A stretch of 64,000 nucleotides of DNA from Paramecium pentaurelia (Eukaryota > Ciliophora > Oligohymenophorea > Peniculida > Parameciidae), in the NCBI GenBank assembly GCA_905183005.1, contig CAJJDO010000049.1:63856-127855 (forward strand), given 5' to 3'. The notes below the pieces were generated by a model. The model was not told where the DNA came from. It did no database searches and worked only from the letters and a program-made list of their open reading frames with translations. Position numbers and translations under genes: made by a program. Numbering within the stretch: position 1 is the first letter of the stretch; each line of letters begins with the position of its first letter. Positions 10,821-23,000 of the stretch are shown piece after piece.

Positions 10821-12186
10821 TCATAGCTTTATGATTGATGCTCCTTGAGATGGTTAAGTTGAAAAAATATGATCTTAGTTTTCAATGTGATTATAGAAGA
10901 ACTCAATAATCTATAATAAATATTAAAGAATACTTTATTCTTAAATGTCTTTACTTCTGATTCTTTGACCAAACTGACTGTGCAGCCTCCCCATCCAGCT
11001 CCAGTCAATCTACTACCCAAAGCTCCATTTTTAATACATAAAGTAGTTAATTTATCTATATTATCAGATGAACATTCATATAATTCCTTACAAGATTTCT
11101 AACTTTAATTCATCAAATAACCTAATAATATAGCCTTAGAATCATCTGATAGTTTTGAATCACAAATATTTTTGAATTTTATAACTCTTTAGGCTTCTTT
11201 TACAACATGAGTTAATCTATCATAAGGATTTACACTTTTATTCTAATTTAATACTAATTCAAAGTAAGGAATATCAGATAATAATATTGGAAGATTTAAA
11301 ACCTCTAATTATTCAAGATTAATCTCTCCTTTTGGTATAAATTTACAAAGTTCTTCCATAGAATCAAGTGATAATTGTAAATGATCCTATAATTATTTCA
11401 AAGTTCGAAAATTAGTTCCAAGATTTAAATTTTATTCTATTAATTTGATTCCAATTCTACATTCAACTACTCTTTTATTATAATGTTTTCCAAGTGTTTC
11501 TAATTTAGTTGATTCTGTCAATGAATTTGCAATAATAAATGAATATCCTTTTGGTAAATTAACTTAAGTTAATCTTAATGGATCAAATTCAATATATAAT
11601 GCAGATCCTTCTTATCCAAAAACAGATATTGTCTAATCCATTCCACCACAAGCAGTACCAGCTTCTCTTTCAAATTTAATAATCTAATTCACAAATTAAT
11701 GTCTATCAATATCTTATTAAGTTTTTCCACTAACTTATAAACTCATTAAAGATGAGGCCACTACTAATGATGATGATGAAGATAATCCTGAAGAAAATGG
11801 AACGTTGCCGCTAATCAACATTTTAATTCCTTAATTTGCATTACCATATTAAATTCCTGCTCTATATCCAGCAAGTACATATTTAACATAATTTTGGATT
11901 TCATTATATTCTTCCTTTGGATTCACTGAAAGACTGAATTACTTAAACTATTAATCATCTGCATGTTAAATCTATATTTCATTTCCATCAATAGCAAATA
12001 ACATAAAACAAGATTGTTCTAAAGCAAATGGTAATACTCCATATCCCATATAATCAATATGTTCACCAATTAACTATCATTTATAATAAGATTTACATTA
12101 ACTCTTCCAGGTGCTTTAACTAAAAATTAAGGTTGAAGTCCATTATATCTCTGACTAAATAATTCAATCAATTATTATATATTCAT
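10821..12186 (-). CDS. GALK2: Galactokinase / N-acetylgalactosamine kinase (GHMP family)
   Basis: About 439 residues. All three GHMP motifs are present: the galactokinase signature APGRVNLIGEHIDYMG, the phosphate-binding GNVPFSSGLSSSSSLV, and the C-terminal SRLTGAGWGGCTVSLV. Two 23-nt introns are needed. One interrupts the signature itself between VN and LIGEH; the other is at 10911-10933, after which the frame ends ...TQPSQGASIIKL. The YMGYGVLPFALEQ stretch after the signature resembles GALK2 (GalNAc kinase) more than GALK1, so the substrate may be GalNAc rather than galactose; this is inferred. GGMDQ carries the expected catalytic Asp region. It is a soluble cytosolic enzyme. Confidence 0.9.
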
Positions 12187-12304
12187 TTTTTATATTATTA
12201 AATTAAATTAACATCATTTATTCTTCTATAAACCTAATTAACATCCATTAGATTAAAAATAAGTAAATTAGATGGATATTATTATAAATTATTGTTTATA
12301 TTTA

Positions 12305-13027
12305 TCACTCTTTTTTTTAATGATCTAATTTAATTAGTTTCTCATCTATTTTTGTTTTTTCTTTAATTTTATCTAATGCATTTTTCCACATTTATCCTCC
12401 CCAATTAACTGTCAAAAACATCCCAGTGGCTTCAGTACAAATAGTTTTATTTTGATCATAGATAGTTGCCTTTAAGAATACTTTCCTACCTTCTATTTTT
12501 TCAATTTCTGCTGTTATCATATAATCCTAATTTGTTTTTACAGGTTTTCTGTAATTTATATTTAAATTTGCTGTTGCCGTAGGGATTTATCCACTTGCCA
12601 AATAACTTAATTATCCAAAAGCATTATCTATTAATGTTGCCAATAATCCTCCATGAACTATAGAACTATGTCCTTAAAGATGATCGGCAGCATTAAACAC
12701 AAAGTGTAAATGAATTTTATCTTCAGATTCTAGATTGTCACTATATATTTTTTATTCTAATTTGTCTGGATAATATATTTTAAACACATTCAAAGCCTCA
12801 TTATGTTATGCTATAAAATTATGAAGAAAATGCTTATCTGGAGAAGAGTGCATAATATCAATAACTTTTGGTTGTGTGTAGTTTCCTTCTTCCAACATCG
12901 ATTTAAAGCTGTGATCATCATTTTTTTAACTTTTATCGTTAATGAAAGCCTTTATATATGGATAATATCTTTAATATGTAAACCCTCCAGCAAACGCTAA
13001 TCCAAACAACAATATATTTTTTTTCAT
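12305..13027 (-). CDS. Hotdog-fold acyl-CoA thioesterase, THEM4/5-like
   Basis: Intronless, 240 residues. A short hydrophobic start (NILLFGLAFAGGFTY) may be a membrane anchor or a mitochondrial signal. The hotdog domain follows: HLHFVFNAADHLQGH, SSIVHGGLLATLIDNAFG with the HGG and Asp typical of PaaI/THEM enzymes, TATANLNINYRKPV, and VEGRK-like KIEGRKVFLKATIYD. The TANLNINYRKP stretch is close to the pattern seen in THEM4 and THEM5. The likely reaction is hydrolysis of acyl-CoA to free acid and CoA. The tail after WGG is lysine-rich. Confidence 0.85.
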
Positions 13028-13275
13028 TAATATAATTTTATCAAAAGAACCCTAAAATAATTAAAATTTATTACCTCATCATGAAATTAAGTAGATTAGA
13101 TAAATCATTATATATTCATCAAAAATACTTAATTTTACCATGTAACACATATATGTAAAATGGATTTGAATTTATTTATGTAGAATTTTTACAACATATA
13201 AAATTATTCTAAGATTATAAATTAAATATAATATTTATTTATTAAAACAAGAATTTAAAAAAAAGAATTTAAAAT

Positions 13276-14267
13276 ATGACAACAGCAATAGAATGCTTTA
13301 GCGATTTTTAATTCCTACAGTGCTATTTGTAATATTAAAAATTATTAATTTATTTTTTAGATCTTGGAGTTTAGAAATAATATGTTTGATTTGTTTAGGA
13401 TTTGCTATTTCTTTAATCTTTAGGAAAAAATGTTAAAAATTATGGAGCAACTCAACAAAAATAATAATACTAATAATTTTGTCTCTTATTTGTAAGATTT
13501 GAGTAATGTTAGTTTATTTCGTATTCAATCTAACAAGAACTCATAGAACATTATATTTTCTTTAGGAATTATTTTATTAAGTAAATTAAGCCTGTTTAAT
13601 TTTCTATTTTGGAAATAAATTAGTTACAGGGCCAACTTAAAGATAAAATTTAAAAATAATTCGAATAATCTTTGGAATTCTAATTATTCTAGATATTACT
13701 ACTTTTATTATGTCTATTATTGAAGCAACTTCTAAGAAATTAATGTGTAAATGTAAGTTAAAATATTTACAATTAGATTAGAGATTTCATTTACGGTTTT
13801 CAGGTCTATAAGTTTAATTACATAAATAATATTCCTAATCATTGTATAAGAATTATACAAAAGGTTTTAGATAAATTTATAGAGTCTGCTCAAAAATGAA
13901 TAATAAACCTAAAGGCAAAAGTCTCATTTTATTTAATTAAAGTAGTTTATTATTTTTATTATCAAGAATATTATGTTACATCAGTCTCATCGGATCAATT
14001 GTTTTGTTGATTGTTAATTTTTTATATATGCTGTCGTCTGAATGTAGAATTATTGACCATTTTGGAAAAGAAGGGCACAACCTTTCAGATGAACTCAATG
14101 CTTTAATACATACTATTGTAAAACTATTTACTTATTTTTTTCCAATAATTTTAACTTTAGCATTATTTAAAACAAAAACTTAAAAAGAAAATTCAAATAG
14201 TTCTATTTATGAAGTTGAAGATTTATCAAATCAATAGTATTTTTAAGGCTTAGCATTTTACAAATGA
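13276..14267 (+). CDS. Multi-pass membrane protein, possibly THH1/TOM1-like
   Basis: About 305-312 residues with roughly six or seven hydrophobic segments (LEIICLICLGFAISLIF, IIILIILSLIF, ACLIFYFGN, IIFGILIILDITTFIM, LLFLLSRILCYISLIGSIVLLIVNFLYML, FTYFFPIILTLALF). Two introns are required: 32 nt, and a 21-nt one (13492-13512) that contains an in-frame TGA. A further 24-nt intron is optional because it keeps the frame. LTRTHRTLYFLQELFYQVNQ resembles the TM2-TM3 area of THH1/TOM1-type seven-helix proteins, but the match is weak. The family call is uncertain; the membrane topology is well supported. Confidence 0.6.
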
Positions 14268-14418
14268 TGATTAATCTAATGAATAATATGAAAAACTTAA
14301 ATTTATAATAACACTTCTATTTAATCCTTTTAATATATATTTATATGTCATCATTATTGTAAAATATCAACGATTTTAAACAATAATAATATATTATAAT
14401 AATAATCTAATATCTTAA

Positions 14419-14664
14419 TCATTTATTTATTTAATTTCTTGATTTCAAATATTCTGAATATATTACTGCTTTTTAACTCATTGAAAGATCAGTTTTTTAG
14501 AATGGCATTACTTTATAAATTTATTGTTGTATCTATTTCAATTCTATATTTTTTATTTTATCTAATTTAGTTTCACCAATATGAATTAATCCAGACAAAA
14601 CTACTAATCCAAAAGATCCAATTTTATTCATAAATCCTCTACCTGGAATTTTTCTTAACACCAT
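14419..14664 (-). CDS. Small protein, 81 residues, unknown
   Basis: Begins MVLRKIPGRGFMNKIGSFGLVVLSGLIHIGETK and ends at TGA 14419-14421 with a lysine- and glutamine-rich tail. A single short hydrophobic stretch (SFGLVVLSGLIHI) follows a basic amphipathic start, so a mitochondrial or single-span membrane location is possible. No family was recognised. It is a plausible gene because start and stop fit neatly between flanking genes, but its short length makes chance possible. Confidence 0.45.
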
Positions 14665-14703
14665 AATAATTGAAAAAAATATATAACAAAATAATTTAAT
14701 TAA

Positions 14704-15403
14704 TCATTATATTTAAGGTAATCTTTATTGATTTTTTGCATATAAAAACAATAAATGTGCAAAAGTATTTGAAGGTTATTTCTTTTTCTTGTTGTTTCCT
14801 TTATCTTTTTTTTTATCCACAAAATACCAATGTAAGATAATCTTCATTTTTCTCCATAACATTTTACCTGGAGTTATCACAAATGATTATGAATTCCTTC
14901 TTTTGATTTCTTCTGACATAGCGAACACCCAAGAATTAATCTTAAAAAATATTGCAAATATTTACTTATAATGGCTAAACATAAAAATCCATAGATCTAG
15001 TTTTCATTATCAAAGAAAAACAGAGCCAAGGTTCTAATTTATCATTATATGATTTTCTAAGAACATCTGTTACCTTTCCATAAAATAATCCTCTTATATC
15101 TGAAACTGAATAGGAATTTACTGATTTAGGATCATTTATATGTTTGCTATTCTAAGCCCATCTGAATGTACCATCATTTGCTAAAATAAAAAATCTTTCT
15201 ATTCTTCCATTAGAAGATTTATTGCATTTAGTTAGCTAATCACCCAACATAACAGTTTTATAAGCAGCATTAAGAAGACTTACATTTTTTAATTTTTATG
15301 ATTTTGTTATAGAAACTTACATGTTTTATCCTTATTTGATTTAGGGTTAATTTGATTAAGATTTTGAGAATTTTAGATTTGCTGATTATGATTATTATAA
15401 AAA

Positions 15404-15434
<31 letters not shown>

Positions 15435-17221
15435 TATAAAGTTGCTGCTTTTGGCTGATTATTTCCAGCATAACCCATAGTTTATGATCCAAATTGACCA
15501 CTATTCTTGAATGGTTATTATTCATAATTATTAGTATATAATTACTTTTACTATTAAAAATCATTCTGTTCAATTTGGTTGTTTTGAGAAAAATTACTTA
15601 ATAATGGGTTATTATATTATTAATATTGAATTGGATTTTAACCTCTTACTAAATTATTTTATTAATCATTTGTTGAATGATATGATTAAATATTCTATTA
15701 ATTTTGAAAATCATAATTAACCTAACTCTGTTATGAATTATATTATGAATTCATTGGATCAACTTGCTTTTATCGATTAGATAATAACTATGGTTATTGT
15801 TGTGTTAAATTATGTTAATTTTAAATTTGTTAATTATAAGGTGAATTAGAAGGAAATTTTGAATTGAATAATGGTTATTAAAAATGTTATTGCCCTTAAT
15901 CATCTTCTTATTATAATTAATAAAGATAATTGAGGAAGGGTTTTATTTACAATTTCAAGCAAATTCGATTGAATTTTATTAAATGAGATTTAATAATATT
16001 GACAGACTCTTTTGTAAATGGTAAATTTTATAAGTAATTTTCATATGGTTGTTGTTAATCCAATAATTTTAAAGAATGCTCAAGTTATGCAATTGATTAT
16101 GATAATATAGATGCATTCTCAACTTCTTATTAAGACATTTAATGATAGCAAAATTAAATTGCCCTTTTAAGTCTTAATTTTAAAGCGAGTTTCCAAAACT
16201 CATCTTGTTATTTAACTGTTAAAGGTTGTGATAATAATTACTGATTCTTTTGATAGTTCAATTATTATTCTAATTTTTACAATGATGTTGTTATCTATAT
16301 GTAAAATAAATTAAAATATATACCTCTCTAGCACATTATAATTTTTTTTCACAATCTTTAAATAATATTTCTGGACTTATTCCTCTTAATTCTGTAGATT
16401 GCATACATTTTTATAATTATTACACATAATCCTTACAATCTATTTTTTCATTTTATGCAATTGTTAATATTCTTCTTAATGTAATAACAATAAAACCATT
16501 TTCTTTTTGTTCATACCATAATTTTAGAGCTTTTTAATGATATCTTAAAGCAAGTCCCATATCTCCACAAAGTTCACGATTTAATCCCATAGAAGAATAG
16601 AAACAAGCCAAACTCTATCCATCATCTATTAGTATAATATAAATTTCAGTACACTTTTATTCCAAATTTTCAAAATTGCCATCTCCCATTGCTTCAAATG
16701 ATTAAAATCTATAATATATATACATTAGCTCTTTAAATAATTGATATTATAATGGAGGTTAACTAAAAATTAATATTTTTGTACACTGACAGAATTAATT
16801 GAATTGCTTAATCATTATAATCTTTACATTCTTAAAATTCTGTTGTTATCAATTTGATAATTGCTAAATTTCCCTATAATTGATATTAAATTTATATTAC
16901 TAAAATTTTAATTAATAATGCACATTTGAAATCGTTTTTTCTATCCAACATTGTAAAGGCTTAAAGTAATTTTTCAGTTGCTTATTTATAATCGCAATTA
17001 TGAAAATAAATAATTCCTAAATTAGCTAAGATTATAGCCATTCTATCAATATCTTTTAATTTATATTAAACTTTACCTTTCCCTGCCTCTTAACAATTTA
17101 AAGCTTCTTCATATAATTTAATTGCTTAATTCATATCTCTTAATTAAAATTGACTGTGAGCATCGAGAAGAAGCTAATTAAATTGAATTTGATTTATATT
17201 CAGAGTGTCCTCCTAATGCAT
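14704..17221 (-). CDS. TPR repeat and PH-domain protein with Gln-rich linker
   Basis: From 17221 the frame encodes tetratricopeptide-like helices (DMNQAIKLYEEALNC, NLGIIYFHNCDYKQATEKLLQAF, YSSMGLNRELCGDMGLALRYHQKALKLW). A 29-nt intron (16295-16323) joins this to a coiled coil, then about 200 residues rich in Gln and Asn including a poly-Q run, then a PH domain (TVMLGDQLTKC, RIERFFILANDGTFRWAQN, PWLCFSLIMKTRSMDFYV, INSWVFAMSEEI) and a lysine-rich tail. Other introns lie at 16874-16900 (27 nt) and 14941-14965 (25 nt), plus one of about 28 nt. If the 29-nt intron is not spliced, this splits into a TPR gene and a PH gene starting at 16138. Probable phosphoinositide-binding adaptor. Confidence 0.6.
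15402..15430. repeat. ATT/TAA trinucleotide microsatellite
   Basis: An uninterrupted run of ATT units on the + strand. On the coding (minus) strand it is read as TAA codons, so it encodes poly-glutamine in the linker of the TPR/PH protein. In the two other frames it would be poly-Asn or poly-Ile. Confidence 0.9.
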
Positions 17222-18001
17222 AATTTAAATTAAAATATTGAATTCGAAATAAAAAATTTGATTATATTTCATTCTTAATACTCTAATACTCCATATAGAG
17301 TCCCATAAAATCTATCTTTTACTTAATTTACTTCTATGGTGTTTGATACAGTAATTTCGATCTTTTTACTAATTGTGAAGGTAAAGTGAATTTATAATTC
17401 AATTATAGATTCACTTTAACATTAACATTAATTTTTCCTATTAATAATCATACTAGAAAATTAATGATTTAGTATTTTCTTTTAATTTCTATATAATTGA
17501 TATCAGCAATAATTAATTGAAGAATAGTGTATGTTCAGAAGTCTAAGAGTAAATAAGTGAAAGATCTTTCTTAATCTAGTTAATTTATATCTTATCCAAA
17601 ACATTATCATTAATACCCTTTCTATAAAAACTAACAAAATATTTCTTATTATAGATAGCAATGTAACCAATTTAATTAAAAAGATGGATATCTACAATTT
17701 AACCTAGTTATTTTTTATAAGAATAGTATTATCGTTGATGGAATCAAAAAAGGTTTAATTATCATATAGCTTATGGCATTATAGAGAGTGTGCATAAAGA
17801 TAACATTCCAAATTTAATGCAGTTATAAAATATCAAAAGCACTATTACATGATTTAATAATAAGTAAATCGTCTTAGTATTATATTAGTATTTCTATTCA
17901 TTTATATAAATAGATGTTAACAGAGAATGATATAAGACTTGGTTTCCAAAGCATTAGTAACACATATTGAATCAAATAAATTATTTAACATTTAATTAAT
18001 A
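17222..18001. other. Intergenic with orphan ORF and palindrome
   Basis: A 780-bp gap between the TPR/PH gene and PEX5. On the minus strand, about 17800 down to TGA 17411-17413, one frame reads like real protein (IGYIAIYNKKYFVSFYRKGI, TSEHTLFFNQLLL) but has no start codon, and the frames upstream of it cannot be joined with a normal-sized intron. It may be a decayed gene or an exon whose partner I failed to find. The rest shows nothing recognisable apart from the palindrome listed separately. Confidence 0.4.
17382..17418. repeat. Near-perfect palindrome, 18-nt arms
   Basis: Left arm TAAAGTGAATTTATAATT (17382-17399), one centre base, right arm AATTATAGATTCACTTTA (17401-17418). The arms pair with a single mismatch. 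The right arm overlaps the stop of the orphan minus-strand ORF. It could act as a transcription-end hairpin or a protein site; function unknown. Confidence 0.8.
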
Positions 18002-20002
18002 ATGGCCTTTAGAAATATTTATACAGGTGGTGCTTGTACTGCTGATGGAACTTAGTAGATGAGTTAAAATCCATTCAAACAATTTATGGATAGGATGTTA
18101 TTCGGCTAAACACAACAATAGTATTTAGTTAATATAAGAATCTTAGATAAATATAATAATAGATCAATGTCTAATAAGATCCAATGGTGTAATAGAAATT
18201 ATAAGAGCGCTAACGATTATTTGAAAGTATGAATTAACAATGGGATGTCATGGCTAAACAATATGATTAAGCAAATATAGAATAAAGATAAATGATGGAA
18301 AAGATGTTTGTAGAAGAGTAAAGAAAATATGAATAAGCAATGATTTAGTAATAAATGATGATGGATTTTTAATGGTAATAAGCAGAAATCTAATACTAAG
18401 CAGATTAAATGGCTTAAGAATATTTATTTTAGGAGGCTTATGAAAATGCTGAGGATGTATAAGCATAGAGTGAAAAATCATAAAAATTTGCTGATGATCT
18501 AGTTTAAGCATTAGAAAAAGATCCTGATCCAAGATTTTAATAATCTAAATTTTTAAGATTTATGAAGGACATTTAGAATGGAAATCTTAAATTGGTGGGC
18601 AATGAATTACTGACATAGAAGGGTGATAAAGTAGAATAATCAGCATTGGATAGAATTTAGACTTTGGAAGAAGGATGGGATTAAGCTACAAAAAATGTTG
18701 AATAAAAATAATCAGATTTAACAGAGGTTGAAGAGAAGTTTTCAAAGATGTGGGATGAAAAATTAGAAAAATATGAAAATGAATTATAAAATGAAGATTA
18801 ATTTTAAAAGAAGCTTGAAGATACTTATTAATAAATTCTTAAAGAAATGGATACAGGAACAGATTTTGATAAAATGTTTTCTGATGCCTGGTAAGCAGCA
18901 TCAGATTTACAAGAGTTTGAATTATATAAAGATTCTAATGATACTTATAGATTTTAAGAGAACAATAAATATTTGAATATGGATTTTCCTTTATAAGCAG
19001 CTTTGAATTTAGTACATTAAGGCTAAAATACAGAAGCAATTCTTGCTTTGGAAGCTCATATACAAAAAAATCCAGCAGATTCTAATGCATGGAGAATTTT
19101 GGGTAGATTACATTAAGAAAATGATTAAGATCAAAGAGCTGTGGCTGCCTTCTTAAATGCTTTGAAATAAAATCCAAATGAATTAGATACATTAAGTGCT
19201 TTGGGTATATCTTGTACTAATATTTTGGATGAAGTAAAAGCAATGTCCTTTTTAAAATAATGGTTAATTAAGAATCCAAATTATAAGGTTGCTGTAGATG
19301 ATAGTATTGTACCTGATAATACAAATATATATGATTATACTTTAGATTAAATAAAATGCATGAATGCAAGAATGATTCAAGTTTTTGAAGCAGCTCATTA
19401 ACAAGGGCCAAATGATGTTGAATTATTAAATGGATTAGCTGTACTTTATTTTATTGAAAGAAACTATTAAAAATCAGTTGAGATATTTAAGAAAGCTCTT
19501 TAAATTGAACCTAAAAATTATTAGATTTGGAATAAATTGGGAGCTACATTAGCACATCTAGGTGAAGCAGATTAAGCCATGTTTTGTTACCATAGAGCAT
19601 TAGATCTTAGACCTAATTATGTAAGAGTATGGGTTAATTTGGCATTTGCATATTCTTATAAAGGAGAATATTTAGATGCTGCAAGATTATATTTAAGTGC
19701 CCTTATGATTAATCCATAAGCTAGACATATATGGGGTTATTTATAAACAGCATTTTTATAATTATGTATTAATTAGTTTTATATGAAATAGAAAGACCTG
19801 ATTTAATTTCAAAGATTTAACATTATGATCCTATGTTATTCAAAGATGAATTTAATGTTACTAATCCTAACGATTTGCCAGAACCTGAAATATTATGTAA
19901 TATTCTTAAGTTTATGATTTCATAGATAGAGAAGCCAATAATTTATATATATTTAAAATGCCTGAAGAAGAATGGCTATAGACTTCTTAAAAGAAACCAT
20001 GA
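18002..20002 (+). CDS. PEX5: PEX5 peroxisomal targeting signal 1 receptor
   Basis: About 639 residues with three introns (26, 26 and 29 nt). The N-terminus GGACTADGTQ...NPFKQFMDRML has the conserved Cys region that is ubiquitinated in PEX5. The middle is Gln/Glu-rich with several Trp-containing helices (QWDVMAKQY, WQQAEIQY, WDQATKN) that could be the WxxxF/Y-type sites for PEX13/14, though not all fit strictly. SKFLRFMKDI precedes the TPR part. The C-terminal TPR array is typical: NMDFPLQAALNLVHQG, NAWRILGRLHQENDQD, LDTLSALGISCTN, DVELLNGLAVLYFI, YQIWNKLGATLAHLGEAD, YVRVWVNLAFAYSYKGEY. It carries SKL-type cargo into peroxisomes. Confidence 0.93.
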
Positions 20003-20049
20003 GATGAATCATTCTATTTTTGTTTAAAAAAATATTAATAGTTTATTAA

Positions 20050-23000
20050 ATGTATAATTCAGGATCGTCAATGAATGAAATTGAAATACCAACTCCAAAT
20101 AGATAAAACAATTCACAATTCCAATCAGAAGGCGATAATGCTGATCTACAAAATGATCTTTATCCAGTAATTAAAAAAGCAGATTCTCATGAATCTCTCA
20201 TTCCTAAAGATTAAGTTTCACCAGGAAAATATCAAAAAATAATGTAAGCTTTAGACATAATTGGAATGCTTGGACTATTAGTTTATTGCATTTTAATACA
20301 GTCTTATTATTCAACATATTATTTGATATGTTTACTTTTGATATTAAATTACTCATATATTAGTAGCTATAAAGGTGTTCAAGTAAGAAATAGTAAGCTT
20401 TATACATTAACAGAATTTGCATCCTAATAAGAATAGTTTCATAATACCAATTAAAATTAAGAGCAATCTGAAAATACATTTATAACTCAATATTGGTTGG
20501 TTCTTAATGATTTTAAGAAACCTATTTGGTAAAGTTTTGTTATTGTTTCAGCACTATCTTTAATTGTTAAGCTTGTATTATATCCTATAGCAAAAAATGG
20601 AGTAATTAAAAATAATATAGTAAGGGTTATGAAATGATGTCAATTGAAAATTTCAGTGGACTTGAAGTTTATTTCACAGTTATCAATGGAAAAATCACTG
20701 TATCTTCTGCAGAACAAGGATTAGCATTTGCTCCAAATTGCATAATGTTAGCTTTGGCCATAATTATTCTAACTTTTAGAAATGTATAAATTAAACATGA
20801 ATTCCATGAATTATCAGATAGTCCTATTTTGACGAAATTTTTTATTGTAAGAATTTAATAATTTATATTTAGCTATTAATGTTACTTAATCTAATTATTT
20901 TAACTTGTTGTACTAAATCTTTGATTGGTCTTATTATGTGGAGTTTTTAATTGGTATTACTATTAAGAATGTATCAGAATCAATTAGTAGATAAACTGTA
21001 TTTTATCATTTTAAAAATTGTAATTATGGTAATATTAGTGGTTATGTTTTTCATCAGTACACCAATAAAAAAGGTTATTCTATAAAATAATCAAGCAGCC
21101 TCATTTACTTTATAGTTTACAGGGTTTTAATTATTTGGATATTTTTCAAATTATGAAGCCTAAGCCATTCTATTTATAATCTTTTCAATTATTGTATTAA
21201 ATATGCTTTGTATAGTTAATGAAAAGATTAAGACTTAGAATATCAAAAATCAATTTAATTACACAATAGCTGAAATCTCATAATAATATGAAGATTTTAA
21301 ATAATTTTAAACATTGATTAAAAGCTAAATGGAGAATATTTCAATAGATATTGATGATTCCCCTAAATAAAAGAGAGAAAGTGGAAAAGAAGATGAATTA
21401 TCAGACTCAGATCAAATTGATTTAGAAGAAGAAAAGGAAATTTCAGATGAAAATAATGATGAATCAAAAGATAATATTAAACCAAATAGAATTTCAAATT
21501 TCATTTTAGATTAACAAATTAATACATCATTTTATATTAATAAAATAGAAAGAGTATGGTATAATTCATTAGAAAATATAAAAAATACTATTGATAAACC
21601 TTTGGTCTCATTAATTATTTTACAAATATTGTCTTTGAGTATAGTCATACTTCAATAGACATATTTTTCAATTTTATTAGTATGTTGGCTTATATTAACA
21701 GGATTTACATTAAATTTTAGAATAATTCGATATGCTACAATATTTTGTAATATTCCATCTTTATTGATCAATTTCTTTACTTTTTATTACAGTAATATAA
21801 CAGGATTAGATAGACCTGATAATTTCTATTAATTTTGTCCTTCAAGTCAATATAAAAGTATAGATGAATTACCAATAACTGTTTGTTAAAAACTTGGATT
21901 CTTTTAGTAAAATAATTCAGCTGTTAATTCAATTCTAATGAATTGTACTTTATGTTTATTTTTTTTGTTCATTAAATAAATAGAAGAGTAAGAGGAAAAA
22001 GAAAAATAAATTAAAACTGTTTCTTAGGAAATTGATGTATTGCCTAAATGGTTTAACATTTTTTTAGCATTTTTCTTTAGAATAAGCTTTTTAATGGTAA
22101 TTGTATTATTATATTGGGTTGGTTTCAATGAAATCAATATAATTTAGTTTATAATGATTTTCCTTTTAATAATTTTTATTGTTAATTAATCAAATAAATG
22201 TGAATATAAAGGTAAACGTATACCTTTTTAATAAAAATATTGGATAATTCTATTGGTTTACATGAGTGTTCTTACTTTAATAAAATATTTATATATATTA
22301 TTTGGAGTTTATTAGAGTTATTTTGTAGTTTAAATATTAGGACTTAATATGTTGAATAAATAATTAGTATTGAATTGGCTTTTGTTTTATTTGACAATAA
22401 TTTAATATTATGGATTTAATACTATATTATATGATCGATATTCAAATGTAAAACAAAAATCATATTTTAGAGATTAATTGCTACTATCTCATAAGTTGAG
22501 GGTGTTAAAGACAATCTACCTAATTTCAGATATCATTTTGGAATTTTGGAAACAATTTATGGGCATTCATTAATATGGACAGCTTATGTAGTTAATATAT
22601 GCTTTTTATTATTCACTCCTTACAGTTATTTAAATAATTTATTACTTTTATATATAGGAATTGTTTTCTTATATCATGTTAAATCAATAAATTTTAAAAT
22701 TAATTACATAAAATTAAGATTATTATGGTATATTTATATGTATTTATTACTGATAGCTTTTGCATATAGATATCTTTTTTCATTTTTGTAAATTATCATT
22801 AAATTTATTAGATTAGTTGTGTTCCAGATTTAAATGATAAATCAGAAGGATTTTAAAGATTTTATGAGAATCTCTAATTATATTATTAGGAAGCTGGCTT
22901 ATATGCATATTCTACAGATAATTTAAGAATAGAATATTTGGCTGATACTTTAAATATATTGTTTGGTGCTTTTGCATTGAATTAATTATCAAAATTTAAG

